This document shows positions 33,465-47,223 of a DNA stretch of 64,000 nt, in pieces. A model generated the notes under the pieces. It was not told the DNA's origin and did not search any database. It saw only the letters and a program-made list of their open reading frames with translations. Numbering within the stretch: the stretch's first letter is position 1; the number at the start of each line of letters is the position of its first letter. Position numbers and translations under genes: made by a program. Location of the stretch: assembly GCF_910592395.1 (NCBI RefSeq), contig NC_088313.1:12006937-12070936 (forward strand), in the 5' to 3' direction. The DNA is from Lineus longissimus. Lineage: Eukaryota; Nemertea; Pilidiophora; Heteronemertea; Lineidae.

Positions 33465-36400
33465 CCGAGCTAACGAAGAATTCACGTCGCTTTACTTGTC
33501 ACGGTTCACGAGTCCCATGTCGCTTTCAACGAGAATGTTCGTGAGTGGACTTTTTTGGCTTGAAAACAGGACATAAAGATCATGAGAGTGGCTAAGTGGC
33601 CTTCTCCTTTGAAATGACTGGTTCGTTCTGCAGGTGATCGGGACTACATGAATTTTATGCAAATCCTGCTTTGGACACGAAGTATCTTTTTCAGTTTGTT
33701 GTGTCTCTGCATCTCACCACTTTGCCGTTCTCAGCCATATGGTAAATGCAAGTGATAGTGGTCATCCGTTATTATCACCAGTGTAAAAAGACTACAAAAG
33801 TGACAAATGTGTGGTTTCAACTTTTTATTACATGTCGGTTAATATTCTCTCTAACATCTACAAATTTTACTAGTACTGACGGGATCAAGACTCTGGTTTA
33901 AGGGAGGGAGGAATCTGCCAATAAGATCACATTTTGCACTCTTTAGAGAACTTCTGAGAGATGATTATGGATGACCCGAAACTCATGTCCAAAAGCCGAT
34001 TATCAATTATTCCGATGCCGAATCACATTAAATATGCAGGATCGTTCTATGCTTGGAAATTTACAATGAAAGAAAAAATGTTTTGACGTTTGCGAGAATA
34101 TCTTCCTTATTCTTTAAATGTCACTTTTTTACATGAACCTAAATATCATTGACAAATACTGTCAAATTTTGCTGGCGTTTTCTCTTCGCTGATTTCGAGA
34201 ATAACTTCAATTTACAAAACGAAACTTTATCTCATTTCATTCGATTCGCCAAAATAAAAGTTGTGAAAGTTTAATTTTTTAAACACGGGTAGTAAAAAGT
34301 CTGTGGTGTTAAGTTAGTAATGTGTATCTTCGGTTATTTAGCCAAATTCTATTCCGCAGAAGACAATTATCTTCACCTGAATGGAATGTGGACAGAAGTA
34401 ATACTCGAAATGGGTCCTGATTTCTAAAGTATTTGGTTATCAAAGTGGCAAGGGGCATGCCTGTCCACGCATCCTCCAATACCAGGGTTTTCTAAACACT
34501 CCGCTTCGCAATAATTCAAATAACTTGTGTAGGAGTGTAAATGGCCTGAATCTGCTTGTTCTGGTAATAAGACTGAACGCGCAGCTCTTTCCGTAGCAGG
34601 CTTAGAGAACATTGACCCAACAGCTGCTCGATTTCTTTGCGCATCGGCTAGACAACATTAAAATCAATGTACAGAACATTGAGTATACAATGCATTACGA
34701 AAATCGGAAAATCTTCTCATTATCGTCATGTGGTGTGGCAGGTGTTGCGGGTTAACATTTGTACATGTATTTGCATTTTAATCCTGTAAGCTTATGTTGT
34801 TCAGATTGTATTAAGAGAGAGCCAAATTGAGTCAAATTCGTAATTCGTTATTCATCATTCGGCTGGACAGTTTTTGATTGTAATTTCGTATCCTGAGGAG
34901 AATACGATAAAATATTACTAGTAAACAATAACAATGAGTAGTCGGTGTTTCTAATCGGGAGCTATACGTGTATAGGAAATAAGTTAATTTCTTGTCTCGA
35001 TGTGATTAGTTTTCGTCTATACAATCGGGACCTGTATCACGACAGCGCTGCACACTATCAAATCTAGAACGTAGTAAAGAGCTTAGAAGCCAATTAGGTG
35101 TCAGCATGTCGGTATCACTCCAGGGTATATTTCGTGATACTGAAAGTAAGGTAGGGGGAATCCGTATTTATAATGCTCTTTTTGTCATTGCTGCTGCTGC
35201 ATGCTTGGCCTCCGGCTTGCTTGGCGCCATAATGGCTGCTGGAACTTCCATTCCTTGGACTATACTGTCAACCTGAAAATTTTCGCACACTTTTTAATTT
35301 TTATTGACAATATAGATACTCCCCAAAAAAATATTTTAAAATTTTGCCTCCATTTTGCATTTTACTTCTTTTACTCTCAGTCACTTGGAATAAGTTCTCT
35401 CATGGAAGCGGCAAAATAACATTTTTGGAGTAACGTCATTTACACGTTCAGACAACATATTCTTGATATGGTAGGAAGGTCGCAAATGTCATGCTTATAA
35501 TGTCATCATACACTATCAAATGACACTAAACATTCATGCTCGGTTTTTAGCCAATTTTAGCATTGTAAATGTCAAGTTTTTTTGACCATGAATAAGTAGT
35601 GCATTTTTCGAAAGGTCACTTTTGTTGTGATGCAAGCTTACATATAGGATGACACTTAGATAGATTGAAGTGTAGACCTTACCACGCCGCGATGACAAAT
35701 AGCTAGGTCGCGTCCGAAAACTTGATATTTAATAGTAATTAATAGGCCCCAACTGCGAGAACGACAACAAGTTATTTCTTTTTGTGCCCGATTTCATAAT
35801 TTTGAGTTGGGTTCCCATTCCAAGTCGTCATGATGGCCGGGAAAACGACTTCGGGTCTCCTTCAAGTCGCAAATGTTTTTCAACTTCATCTTCAACTTCA
35901 ATTTACTACCACTTTCCGAAGCGGTAAAAATAGACAGGTTGTGAAACTCCTGCGAAGACGAAGAACGAACTACGAAGGTCAGTGCCTTCGTATATCCTTG
36001 TAAGATTTACGAAACCTTCCTGAATCACAAATGTGCGTAGCGAATTCCAATACAGGCTGAGCGAGGAGAAGCGGCCGACCTCCCTATTGTGGCTGGTTTG
36101 CGGCGATCCTACAAAATCTTTTCCCAGAAAGAATATTGATGTTGTTTATGTTCCGGTCAGAATTGTGTCTAATTGTGCTGCCCGAGCGGGAGATAAGAAG
36201 ACACTGGGAGAAATTGAAGCAAGAGTTAACCGATAAAATCTATCTAGTCGGGTCACTCTCGTGATTGGTCAATAGGCAGATCCAATCCGGATGTTGGTAT
36301 ATAGAATTGTCCACACAAGCAGATTACGTACGGAATCTAACCATTTTGTAACTGAATCCTTTTCCAGACTTTGTGCTATATTATTCGCCACTGACGGAGC

Positions 36401-39065
36401 GGAAAGATCTGGAATTGAATATGCCACTTTGGAAAAAAACTGAATTGTGTATTCTGTGGAAGAAAAAAGTGAAAGGCTTATCCTGCCTGTTGGTTCTGAC
36501 GGGGTCGTTCAAAACTTCCCATTTATACAGTATAAGCGCTAGGCAGGTTAAAGGAGTTAACAAGAGTAAGAACAACTTGAACTTCAAATGGCTGGAGTGG
36601 TCCGAGAAGTTTTTTTTCATTGAAGTTATGATGAATAAATGCAGATTGGGAACTTTATTTAATCTGTGAATTAATATTTGAACATTTGAATGTGAATAGC
36701 CCACAAATGGGATACATAGAAGACGTTTTCGTGAAAACCAGCCACGGCTTCGAATGTGACTTCGTGAATGGTCCGCCAGTGCACTTTGCCAATTTGATTT
36801 CTTTAAATCTCCAAGAGAGATATATGGGCTTTCTCAACCTGGACATTTTACAGAAATTACCAATCTCTGCTCAAACCACCGTGGCACCACTTTGAGTCTA
36901 AGTCGTTCGCATTCTCGTAGAAAAGTCGTTACTTCGCTATGAATAAGTTCCGTGTCACCCTTTGGAACATTTATATAACTTATCATACGTAAGCAGAACA
37001 AAAATCTGATAACACTCTGTCAGAAGTAAACATATTGACAAATCTTATCTGATATCAAAACCACCATAGAAAGATAAGCCGAGTGACTTTTCCCTGCGAA
37101 GTTTTAGGCTTGCCTACAAGTATCTGAAGGAAACCTCATTCTGCTCTGGGCGTTGCTCTCGTCAATGTGTTGACTATACCGTGAACGTTTTTACAGTTTT
37201 CCTTCTGGAAGATAACTTTCGAGTTTACGGGGAAATTTCCCAAAGGTAAAACTGCAGACAAATTTGTCTGGCATTGCACACTGAAATGCGTTTAGAATCG
37301 GAGTTTGTAATATTGGGTTACTGCAGAGTCTTCCCCGAAAGACTCACAAGGTTATCACAAGCAGTCTTTGACATATTCGCCAAGCTGATTATTGCTTTTA
37401 CTGAGAGATGGTGAGAATTTTCATGAGTTGACAGGGCTAATATAAAGTGCATGATAAGTTATTGGCATCTTGACGGAAATGTTTTTGATAGCCCTCAAAC
37501 ATCTCCAAATATTCGAGTTACTGCAAGTGGATGTGATCCAAGATAGCTCATTGTAGATTGTGTAGTAAACATATTAGTGTTCTGTCTCCTAAGTAATGAA
37601 AGACGACACTCTACTAGCTATTTCATTCATTATTATCGCTGCTATGTGCGACAAAAAGATCTCTCGACTGCGAGTAAAGCCGGTAATCGCTGGGTTTGAT
37701 ATAGGTCGTAGGTCGTAGTTCTTAGGCGAAGAAAATCGCTCGGTTGCGCAGCGCTTTAGCCACGAGATCTACATTATAATGATTTGAACTTCCTACACTC
37801 TCCATTTCGCCCCAAAGAATCAACTACATGTAGGAGTTGGATAGCTTTTACCGTTATTTTTCTGTGACAGTTTTTGGTCAAAGCCACATCCAAGTCAGAT
37901 AGCATTGCTTAAGGCTTGTCAGAACTGCATAACGGGAGTTGAATAGAACCAATAACGCTATTTACCCTCGCGTTCCCTTGGTAAACAAACAAACGGAAGT
38001 CCATGGCCTTTTAATATCCGGCAAAATTGTCACCGTCATTATGAATTGCATTACGTTGATTTCTCCACAGTGAACTTCTCGAGATGAAACTCAACTTTTC
38101 TATGGCCAATTTTTAAATAATCTTGATTTCCATGGTAACGCTCAGTTGGCCTTTCCCTGGCGCGCTGCGGTGAAACCTCGGTAGGGAATAAGTGCTATGC
38201 AAGAGAAACAGTATGTAAATGGCAAGCTTCAGTGAAATCACAGAATGAAGGCAACATCGGGGAGCACGGAACTCATCGGGGAACATAGATATTCCTATGT
38301 TGATAAACCTGAAAATGTATACGCCCCATGATCCCACACTCGCACAGCGGCACTCCTATTCCTCTCTGGAGACCATGATTTGTTTTAGGTGCAGCCAAGT
38401 TCATGGTGGTGCACTTAGTTTATATTGCGCGCCACTCTCCGTACCATAGCTTACGAGTTTCTAGACCGGCGCTGGCCCGTCCCACTACAAGTCGGACGGG
38501 AATTGGCATCGAGAATGGTGGCGTTTCATTCTTCAGGTCAAATGTAAACAACTTTATCACATCTAAATTATTTTTACGTGACGCCTAACATCACTAATCG
38601 CAAAACGCACAGTGATTGGCTGATTCGAAAATAAACTTAGGACGTGCACCTATAGTGAACGTTTGATCATTCCTAAAAATAGCGCTGTGATAGTCTAGGT
38701 GTGCTTTTGTTGGATCCCGACATTTGTTTATATTTACAAGTTACTTGATACCAATCCTAAACTTTGATATTCTACCATATTTGTGCAAACCATACCCACA
38801 AAACACCATTGCATTTTTCTGAATCTCTTTCCGTGCAACACATCAATGATGACTTATTACAATGGTAATTGTGTTCAGATATAACCATATCGTTGAAGAT
38901 ACAGGAAGTATTCACTGACAGTGGTAAATCTTCACAGCCAACGATAATGCACTTTTGGGAACTACATGTATTTGAATGGGGTAAAATCTTTGAAGAGTAA
39001 CAGTTAGATGGAGACATATTGATTCGTATAAGTACTTGTGGGTTCATGAAGATGGCCAGTATTGA
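33465..39065. other. Long interval with no supported gene
   Basis: Several 60-107 codon frames exist (36373-36669 and 36686-36895 on +, 36381-36704 on -), mutually overlapping and without motifs or splice support. Word pairs such as 'acgaaggtcagtgccttcgt' near 35970 form small hairpins. No RNA gene or clear TIR pair was found. Confidence 0.5.
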
Positions 39066-39077
39066 TCTGGATAAACG

Positions 39078-39146
39078 GGTAACCAATATTAAAATATTGG
39101 TTACTGGATTTTGACTAATTGATCACCATATTAAAATATTGGTTAC
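39078..39146. repeat. Stray transposon tip between AT-rich inverted repeats
   Basis: The 27 bases 39103-39129 are identical to 40064-40090, part of the left TIR of the 40024-40537 element. On each side lies 'taaaatattggttac', and the left side forms the palindrome 'gtaaccaatatt/aatattggttac'. This looks like a fragment or conversion product of that element. Confidence 0.7.
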
Positions 39147-39149
39147 CAG

Positions 39150-40015
39150 TCGATCCAGAAATCTTTCAGTAGAACTCAAGCTGTCCAACTTGACAAGACC
39201 ATCGACAAGACATTTATATCCCAGGCTCATACTGGTGGCGTTGCCTGCTTTTCGACCAATTTACTCTTGATCAGGGGAATTTGGGGAAATTCAACACCAT
39301 TGTTGTTCCTTAAAAAGAGACAAACATAGCTCTTGGTATTGAGACTATCAAATATATACTTTTTCTCCTTAGCTGTTCCGTGCTTGGAAAAGGCAATGAA
39401 GCCTTCTATGTGAGATTGCTTACACAACTGTTTCATTTTACTGAGACAATCAACAGTGACCTTTAAGGGGAGAATGAAATAATACCTCATTTAGTCGACA
39501 TTGTTTTTCTTTATTGACACTTATCGGTGCTCATGGTGTTGATTTCCGAATACTCACATGCAGTGATTGCTGTTGTAAGATCTTTTATATAAGTAATAAG
39601 GTAAATCACCAAACGTCCTAATCAGACATAAATGTTTGGTACATTGGAAGTTATATTACAAGACAGACAGAGCACCGTCTTATTTCACGTTGGTTGTCAA
39701 TCGTTCAAAGGGATGATCAATTGTTCATCGCTTCACTATTTGTCAGATACTCCATTTCCACTCCCCCAAAACCGTCCCCTGAAAATTGGATAATTGCTTG
39801 CCATGAAGTCATTATAACTGTTCGTGACAATTTGTGGTGAAACAAACTAAAGATCCCCAAACGACCCTCAAAGTTGAATGCTGCTCTGACGAGTTAGTGG
39901 CAAAAGCCCGAAAAAAAACTATGAACATGATGAGACCACTCAGCTAACTCTTTCCTCAGGCGACCATGCGCGTGTACACGATCTTATCAGCAACAGCCTG
40001 TTACCAATCTTGACA
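39150..40015. other. Non-coding spacer
   Basis: The minus frame 39227-39490 has 87 codons with no recognised motif. Nothing else supported. Confidence 0.4.
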
Positions 40016-40023
40016 TAAGATAC

Positions 40024-40537
40024 TGGGTATTTGAAAAACCTGGATCGCTGGACTGCTAGATTCACTGGATTTTGACTAATTGATCACCATCGCCTGGATT
40101 AGGGATAGTTCGGAAAATGGTATGTGATATTCATGTGTATATAGGTTTTGGTTCCGCACGCGCGGCCTAGCAGAGGGATGATGAACCAATCTAGGTATTT
40201 CAACCCTATACTGCCCCGCGCATCATCATAAATATTTAATCGGAGCTGCCATCTCCGAAACTAAAAAGTACAGACTTCAATCATACATTCAGCTACAATA
40301 CAAACCATCTGTCATCTTTGTAGTCCATGTGGAACCGCCGCTAATAGCCCGGCGATTTTTCTGGTAATGAACCTGAGACTGAGAAATCCATCTTGGCGGT
40401 GCAAGTGTGTGCACTTGAAGCACATGGTGGGAAATGTTAGGGATTCGGGAATTGTTCAATCCATCCAGGCGGCGGTGATCCATGAGTCACAATCCAGTAA
40501 ATCCAGCAGTCCAGTGATCCAGCTTTTTCGAATACCC
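40024..40537. mobile_element. 514-bp TIR element with 8-bp TSD
   Basis: The inverted ends run about 90 bp. Left 'gggtatttgaaaaacctgga' continues 'tcgctggactgctagattcactgg'; right, reverse-complemented, 'gggtattcgaaaaagctgga' continues 'tcactggactgctggatttactgg'. Both then pass into 'gatcacc..cgcctgga'. TAAGATAC flanks at 40016-40023 and 40538-40545. An 8-bp TSD suggests hAT or a similar superfamily. No transposase. The minus ORF 40289-40483 lies in the right part and is not a gene. Confidence 0.9.
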
Positions 40538-40549
40538 TAAGATACCACC

Positions 40550-43500
40550 ATGCATACCATGCTGCATATTGATATTGCTAGAAGCATTGTGTACACAACA
40601 ATTTACAAATGCAATACGGTCTTACGGTTTTTATACATCTAGGGATTGAGCGGCATTTTATCTAAAGATATAAGAATTAATTAAACAAGATGGATACATT
40701 GATTTCTCCTTTGACCTCTGATTGTAGTGATTGATGAATAAGTAAGTACATGTGTGTGTATCCTTGCACTTTTGATGGCTTAAAAGGTCATGTTGCATAA
40801 AAGAAGCAGAAGAAGATTCTCCCTGAGGGAACAACCAAGCCATTTACACCCTGGCGAATCAATTCTCCACACTGCCGAGCATCTTATCAGGGCTTCCAGT
40901 TTGCCTGTCCTGGGAAACGAAATTTTATTTAATAAAGTTAGAAAAATCGTGTTGTTCGGTCTTTCAAAGAAATATTGTCGTGTTTATCTGGTAATAAGGT
41001 TCTTCAAGCATGATTTGCATCAAATATAGAGAAAAATGCACTGTTGGTTTGTCCTATGGAAAGCGAACACATTGTGAATTATGCATGGATTGATTTTGTG
41101 TGTGCACCGCAGAGTAACCCGCTGGTTAATTTACCTCGAAATTTAGTGCATATTATGACATATTGTCCATGTTACCAGATGGACACAGTTTATTTAAAAA
41201 GATTAACATTGGATGTTTTTTGGGAGGCAGACATTCTCTAGGCTTCAAGAAACACTATATCCAGGGCAGTCTGCTCGGTAAGTTGGAAGGCCTGATAAGA
41301 TGCTCGGCAATTTGGAGAACTCATTCTCCAGGGTGATTAAGGTATCAAAACAAATCCTCCCTGATTGTTGTTTTATTAAATCGGCGGCGGTCATACGTTC
41401 AGGTCATAAAATTGAGTTGTTGCTATACAGGTAACAAATAAAAACGAAGATTTATTTGTAAATCAGGGCCATGAAATTGAGGAGTCCAGAAAACAAGGAA
41501 TCCTAAGGCATGCCAAGGTTTCGGTAGTTTTGGTTTGCATTCGTTTTCCTATTTTAGTAATAAACAGGAGTTGCGACTTTGAAGATCGAGGCTATAAACT
41601 CAACACCATGATTGAAAAAAAAAGATAAAATATTAAATTGTAGACAAATGTAACACAGAGGGTGTGAACAATTTGGGGTGAACAAGACTATCGCTCAGTC
41701 ATTCTTCCCGCAAATCGTAGGCGTTTCTTTGAGTCAATTCATCTGGGTTCCTGGGGATACCTTGTTTTCTCGAGGGCTGAGTTTGGACTGACCTGTTGTT
41801 GCCATTAGATTAATGTAAGAATGCAGTTTGTTGCCATTCAGGTAGCAAAACGGGCAGCTTTTGTACATACCATATAGATTGGTAACAACACTTTGAAATA
41901 ATCTGTTCTTGTCATACTGGTAAGAAGACAGATTGGTTGCGATTCGATTGGTGAAAGCAAAATCAAGGCTGATATTTTTATTGATCAATTATTATATGCA
42001 GCAATTTCAATTTGAGTTAGTACATAACAAATTAGAATTATCAAAAAAGCGCGCACAAAACCCTGGTTGAAAAAAGAAATTTCCGAACAGCCATTATTTT
42101 GTCTTTCAGCGAAGAGTGCAGTCATTTTAGCCTTGAGTGAAAGACACCCATTACGTATAATGAGAGCATAGCGCTGTCTGATCAATTCCCGACATTTCCA
42201 ATGATACCCGCAATAAGGTGATAGGTGCTTTGTCTGTTCGCACGCTTTCTAAAGATTAAAACTATCTATCAGCAACGATGTCCTCTATCAACATGCTCTC
42301 AATTCAATTTTAGAGCTCTTTTATCTAATTTTTGTGATTTCTTAATTCAATTCTGATGCTTGTGATTTCGCTACATTCGATTGCATACGATTTTGCTCGA
42401 AGAGGCAGAAATACATTAGGCTAAATTCCGGGTTGATGAACCGAGAAAGCTGGTATTTTGAGACCGCATGAGAAAGATCTGACGTCACCGTAATTCAATT
42501 CATCACTTCTCAATTCGACCTATTACATGCCGAAGAGGTTTTTTATTCAAATGGGGTGATAACTCTTATTCACCTGCGATATATGTCATTTTGCTAAACA
42601 TAATTGGATGAGATGTTGTTCTGAGTATAATAATTTGATGGGTAATTTTCCGACGAAAAGCCGTGTTCTGCCTCCCCTCCCCCCCCCCCCCCCCCCCCCA
42701 AACACACACATCCCGTTAAAGATGGCCCTGCCTTGCGTAGACAAACAGTAGGGGCGTGACATGGGTCTTTATCACATCTAAGTTATGTGATTGGCATCAA
42801 GACACAAACCTTGGCCACTAGGTGGCCACAATGTGAAGATTTTAAGACTTGAATAACCCTTAAAAACTACTTTGGTCCTTACGAAATGTATAGTGTCACA
42901 GGTAGATATAACGGCGGTACACCACATAACGCGAGGGTTTTGGATTTGATCTTGACTTAATTTGGATTATATATTGTCTCAGGAATGACGCAGATACTTG
43001 TACAATCACAGACTCTTGGTATAGAGGGAACGAAACAGACAATAAAACGATATCCAGTTAGAAAAGTCAGTTAGCGAGATAAAACTGTTTTCCTCAACCA
43101 CTCCTTTTGGAATTCCTTTAAAGGGTGGAATGATTGTTAATGTAATGTTAAGCCGCTACAGACTAACAAATATCAGTAAAAACATAAGTGATGCTCGGAC
43201 ACCGTATCATTTCTGTTTACCATTGTTAGAAACCGTATGCACGTCGAAAGCCTCAGCCGCAAGTAACTGTCAGAGGTCGGTTCCATTACCTCTGTAATAA
43301 TAATGAACATGATTTCCATGGTCTGGTCGCATTGTAAGCACAGGAGTACCCTGTATAAAGTCTCATTACTCCGCACGTACCCACGGCTTAGGATGACTGG
43401 GCTGTGTATATGAATAGTAAGAGACACCGAGGGACCGTTGCGTTGGTTGCGCAAAATCCAGTAAGCCGTAGAGAAGAGTTTCATATTCATGAAAGAAAGG

Positions 43501-43980
43501 TCACAAAATAAATCTAATATTTCCCTCCCTTCTGTACTCGAAAAGTTCTCTCTTTTTACTTGCACTCCTGAGGTGTTAGCGAGGAGTTTTGCCCAACACC
43601 ACTCATGGGTTAAACATGCCGTTTGTGACAAAGCTCACAATTAAATGAAATCACAAACCCCGCATCAGAAACTTATGTTTTTCTCTGTTTGAAGTAGGCG
43701 TGATTACATGAAGAGAGATCAAAGAAACTCTTCTCGTGATCAGAAAGCGGCGCTTATCTCAAAAAAGCTTCTAACGCCTTGGTTGATTATTCCGGCTTTC
43801 CTTATATCGTACGCACGCAATATCTCTTTGATTGTTCTGATAAGAAATAATACCTTTATATGCAGAAGAAACGAATATCACTCTTATTAACCTCCGTTCT
43901 TTGATGTGATGATGCGCTCAAGAAACTGATGGTGTATCTAGATTTCTCTAACCGTTTGTAAAAGATCTTTGGCCGGAGTT
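40550..43980. other. Non-coding interval with a C tract
   Basis: A C tract lies at about 42678-42699. Sequence near 42780-42850 ('ggccactaggtggccac') resembles 'ggccactaggtggcacc' at 27971 in the Helentron-like element and may be a related fragment. The minus frame 43173-43631 (152 codons) is the longest non-repeat ORF here; it shows no recognised domain. No exons are supported. Confidence 0.45.
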
Positions 43981-43986
43981 TGATAT

Positions 43987-44680
43987 GGGTTGGTTCAATA
44001 CCTGGCACTGGCACGTTGGCACTGGCACGCTGGCACTGGCACGCTGGCACTGGCATGGTGGCACTGGCACGCTGGCACTGGCACGCTGGCACTGGCACGT
44101 TGGCACTGGCATGGTGGCACTGGCACGCTGGCACTGGCGCGCTGGCACTGGTACTGGCACTGGCACGCTGGCACTGGCGCGCTGGCACTGGTACTGGCAC
44201 TGGTACGCTGGCACTGGCGCGCTGGCACTGGCGCGCTGGCACTGGCGCGCTGGCACTGGCACGCTGGCAATGGCACGCTGGCACTGGTACTGGCACTGGC
44301 CCAGGGATGCATCTCAAAATGGTCTGCAGTTCTCTGAAATTCATATGAATTCAGACTGTTTGTAGGCTCGTAGCATGGCCTATGCCTTAACCTACTTTAC
44401 TGTATCCTATATGTGAGCAATGTAATTGACATGATAGAATACAACTTAGTGCAACAGACTAGGACCACCATTAGGTGTAGGCTGCAGCCCACTGGCTGTG
44501 GTGAGGCTGTATTATGTATTATTTTGAAACTTTGACTTGATTCAACTTAATGGTGTCCATCAGACTTACTTTTGAAACATTTATTTAAGTCCCTAAAACA
44601 CTGTATTCGCATTTTCTAGCAAAAAAACATGGTAGAGCCAGTGCCAGTGCCAGTGCCAGGGCCAGGTATAGAACCAACCC
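43987..44680. mobile_element. TIR element containing an expanded minisatellite
   Basis: The left end 'gggttggttcaatacctggc' plus 'actggcac' is inverted at the right end, which reverse-complemented reads 'gggttggttctatacctggc' plus 'cctggcactggcac'. The tandem array at 44002-44302 grows directly out of the left TIR, implying that slippage began in the terminal 'tggcac' repeats. No TSD is obvious. Confidence 0.75.
44002..44302. repeat. 14-bp minisatellite, open in all six frames
   Basis: About 21 copies of 'tggcactggcacgc' with variants ('gcatgg', 'gcgcgc', 'gtactggcac'). A 14-bp unit shifts frame every copy and contains no stop on either strand, so all six frames are open (three of 115-126 codons on +, three of 104-162 on -). 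Predicted products such as 'PVPACQCQRASAS' repeats are artefacts. Confidence 0.95.
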
Positions 44681-44689
44681 GCTCTATTT

Positions 44690-47210
44690 TTTCGATTTAT
44701 AATCCTTTTGATTTTTACCATGGGTTTGATATTTGCGATTTGTAATGTGCATCATTTACCAGAAGCTTTTGCTTGTGATTTGTAAGGGGTGTTGTATATT
44801 TTACCATCATTGCCTCGATCGACAGACGGTGCGGTGCGTCTGCCTGATTCCGCGTTTTAAACTCTGGATAATTTCACACTAACTTCACTCGCACTCACCC
44901 TGTGGCAGAGCTGCTTGGAGATTTCAAATGATTAAAAATTGTCATATGGGTGCATACAAACTCACGAATATGCTGTATTCTTGAGTTTAGATATTTGATA
45001 TTCCCTAATTTTTATTGAAATTCCCATTTCATCTTTTTCATAGACCCCTAAGCCATTTGCCCCTGCGCCACCTTGAATGGGTTTAACGGTACACACAGGT
45101 TTACAGACTGGTTTTGGGCAATACAGTGTATATCCAAATATCGCAGTCCCGGGGACGGCGATATAACAAAGTTTCACCACATAGTACAGAGATTATATTT
45201 GTTGCCTTATTTTACATGTAACTCACATGGGCTTATGACGTGTGGTGCAGAAAGTGAGTGATTCTCTTATTAACAAGAATACGACTGGACTAATATTATC
45301 TAAACCAATTTTGGCGATGCTGCATTCTACTGGTACAGTCTGATGAGGCAGCAAGAATTACTCGACGAATAATGTTATATTATCTCATAATCAGTTGACA
45401 AAGAATCGAACACCATTCAACGTAACAATCTAAACATCCGCGATCGATGCTAGATTCACTTGGATAGTAGGAGTTTTTCTTGCCCTACGATAATGGTACA
45501 AAAGCAAGGGTCAAGCATCAACAGTTATCGAGAGAAGTATCAGCAAGATACTGGTGGTCGCAGCTTCTCACAACGAAAAAAAAATGTTGAAGAGCACCTG
45601 GGGTACGTGCGCAACGGAAGAGCACATTTTTGTGACGTCATCAGATACCCGTCTATTCTGGTAGTATATTTTTCATCTTGTCTCAGGTCTGACTAGCATT
45701 GTTTTTATCAGCTCCCATGTTATTTGGATATTGTTGTTATCTAATATTATTCATGTTTCTAACTAAGACATTATTTCATCTCCAATATCATTAGTTTTAA
45801 GGTTTATTCAAAATATCAAGGAATCTACCTGTCCCTTTCGGTTTCGCTCAAAGCAGCCACGTAGTTGGCAGTGCATTGTAGCTTGGCTCATAGACCTATC
45901 ATGATATAATTATAGCCTCTGGCATTCTTCCTGGGTTTTCTTTTCTGTTGTTGAATTATATTTCCGCAAACGTTTCTGATGTGTGTTTTGTTGGTAGTTG
46001 ATGTAGGTACATTCATGGTCAACAGTAACAAACTAGTAATTCACCGCGCGATGCTGAGCTGCATTGCGAAAAAAATGAAATTGGTTTTCAAATACCTGGT
46101 CTCACTCAAAATTAGTATGGACGTCTACTTCCAGTTATGAAAATACTTTTCATGAATCGTAGATTTCGCCTGCTTCGTCTGAAGGTTCGGTTCAGTAGCC
46201 TAAAAAAATGTGGTGTCTTTACCTAAACATCGATTCAAGGTTGACATATGGTTAAACATTACCTCCGGAACTTCGGGTCCCCGGGCAAACCCTGAAATTA
46301 TAATGGACAACCAAAAACTAAAATGTTATGGTTTGAAGAATTACCAGTGGTCTATTGAACCTTCGGGTATCACTTTCACCGGAGTGTCTGGGGAAAATTA
46401 CGAGCTGATGGATTTAACCAAGAGTGTTTACCCTAAACGACATGATCAATAGGCGAATGCTCCAGTGTGTTGGAATGAAGGAGTTGGTTCTCTGAAGGAT
46501 TCTTCCTGTTGGTATAAAGGGATCTTTTCTTTTTGCATTCTCTACCATTATGCCAGTGTAACGTTTGGTTGTTCCCGATATTGTAGTGTTTATATTCAAT
46601 CAATAGACATAGCGAGACCATGACAGAATGGGTGCCAATTTGTTGTAAGTGTTCCGATTAGGAAAAACACATAGAAACAGAAGGCGGGACTCAAAAACCT
46701 TAAACCGGTACAAGTCATTCAATACATGCCCCTTGCGACCTTTAACATACTTTTTAGTCAATTCCAAATTTCATATTATTCTTCCATCAGACTATTTTAA
46801 CATTGTTGGTCGTAGGCGCCGTGAATTCTTCTCAAACAATGCGTCTGCCTTATTTTGTTTGTTAAACTAGATTTAACCCACTCTCTGCCTTTGATGACTT
46901 TTCGCAAAGCAATCAGCTATTCGAACATCAATTTCTATGATAGCAATGGATATCCTAATGACTTTCTTGCATTATTTAATACTTTGCAGCCATTTTCAGA
47001 TAGTTCATATTTAACTCCCTTGAAGTTTCTAATAAATATAGCTTTGTCATATTAACCAATATTTTTAACTTTGACTGTTACTTTGGCGACTCAGCTCGCT
47101 GGCATTAAGGTTGACAAAGAGTACTTATCTGTTCATCGCAGGCTGGACCCTTTTCCTTTGAAAAGCTTTTTTTCTGCCTTGATCAAACTGACAATGGCAT
47201 AATTCACGAA
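44690..47210. other. Non-coding interval, one plausible ORF
   Basis: The + frame from after a TAA at 46203 to 46452 contains 'NPEIIMDNQKLKCYGLKNYQ' and 'PSGITFTGVSGENYELMDL'. Its composition is protein-like, but it has no ATG near its start and no convincing splice borders, and I do not recognise it. Other frames are short. Confidence 0.35.
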
Positions 47211-47223
47211 TGGTGTGTATCAT

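Noticed and set aside
43173-43631. 152-codon minus-strand ORF
   Set aside because: No recognised domain, no splice borders, and a length that chance can give in 64 kb over six frames.
43856-44365. Six long ORFs with PVPACQCQ-, WHWHAGTG- and LALARWHW-type repeats
   Set aside because: They are translations of one 14-bp minisatellite that lacks stops in every frame; no single frame is favoured.
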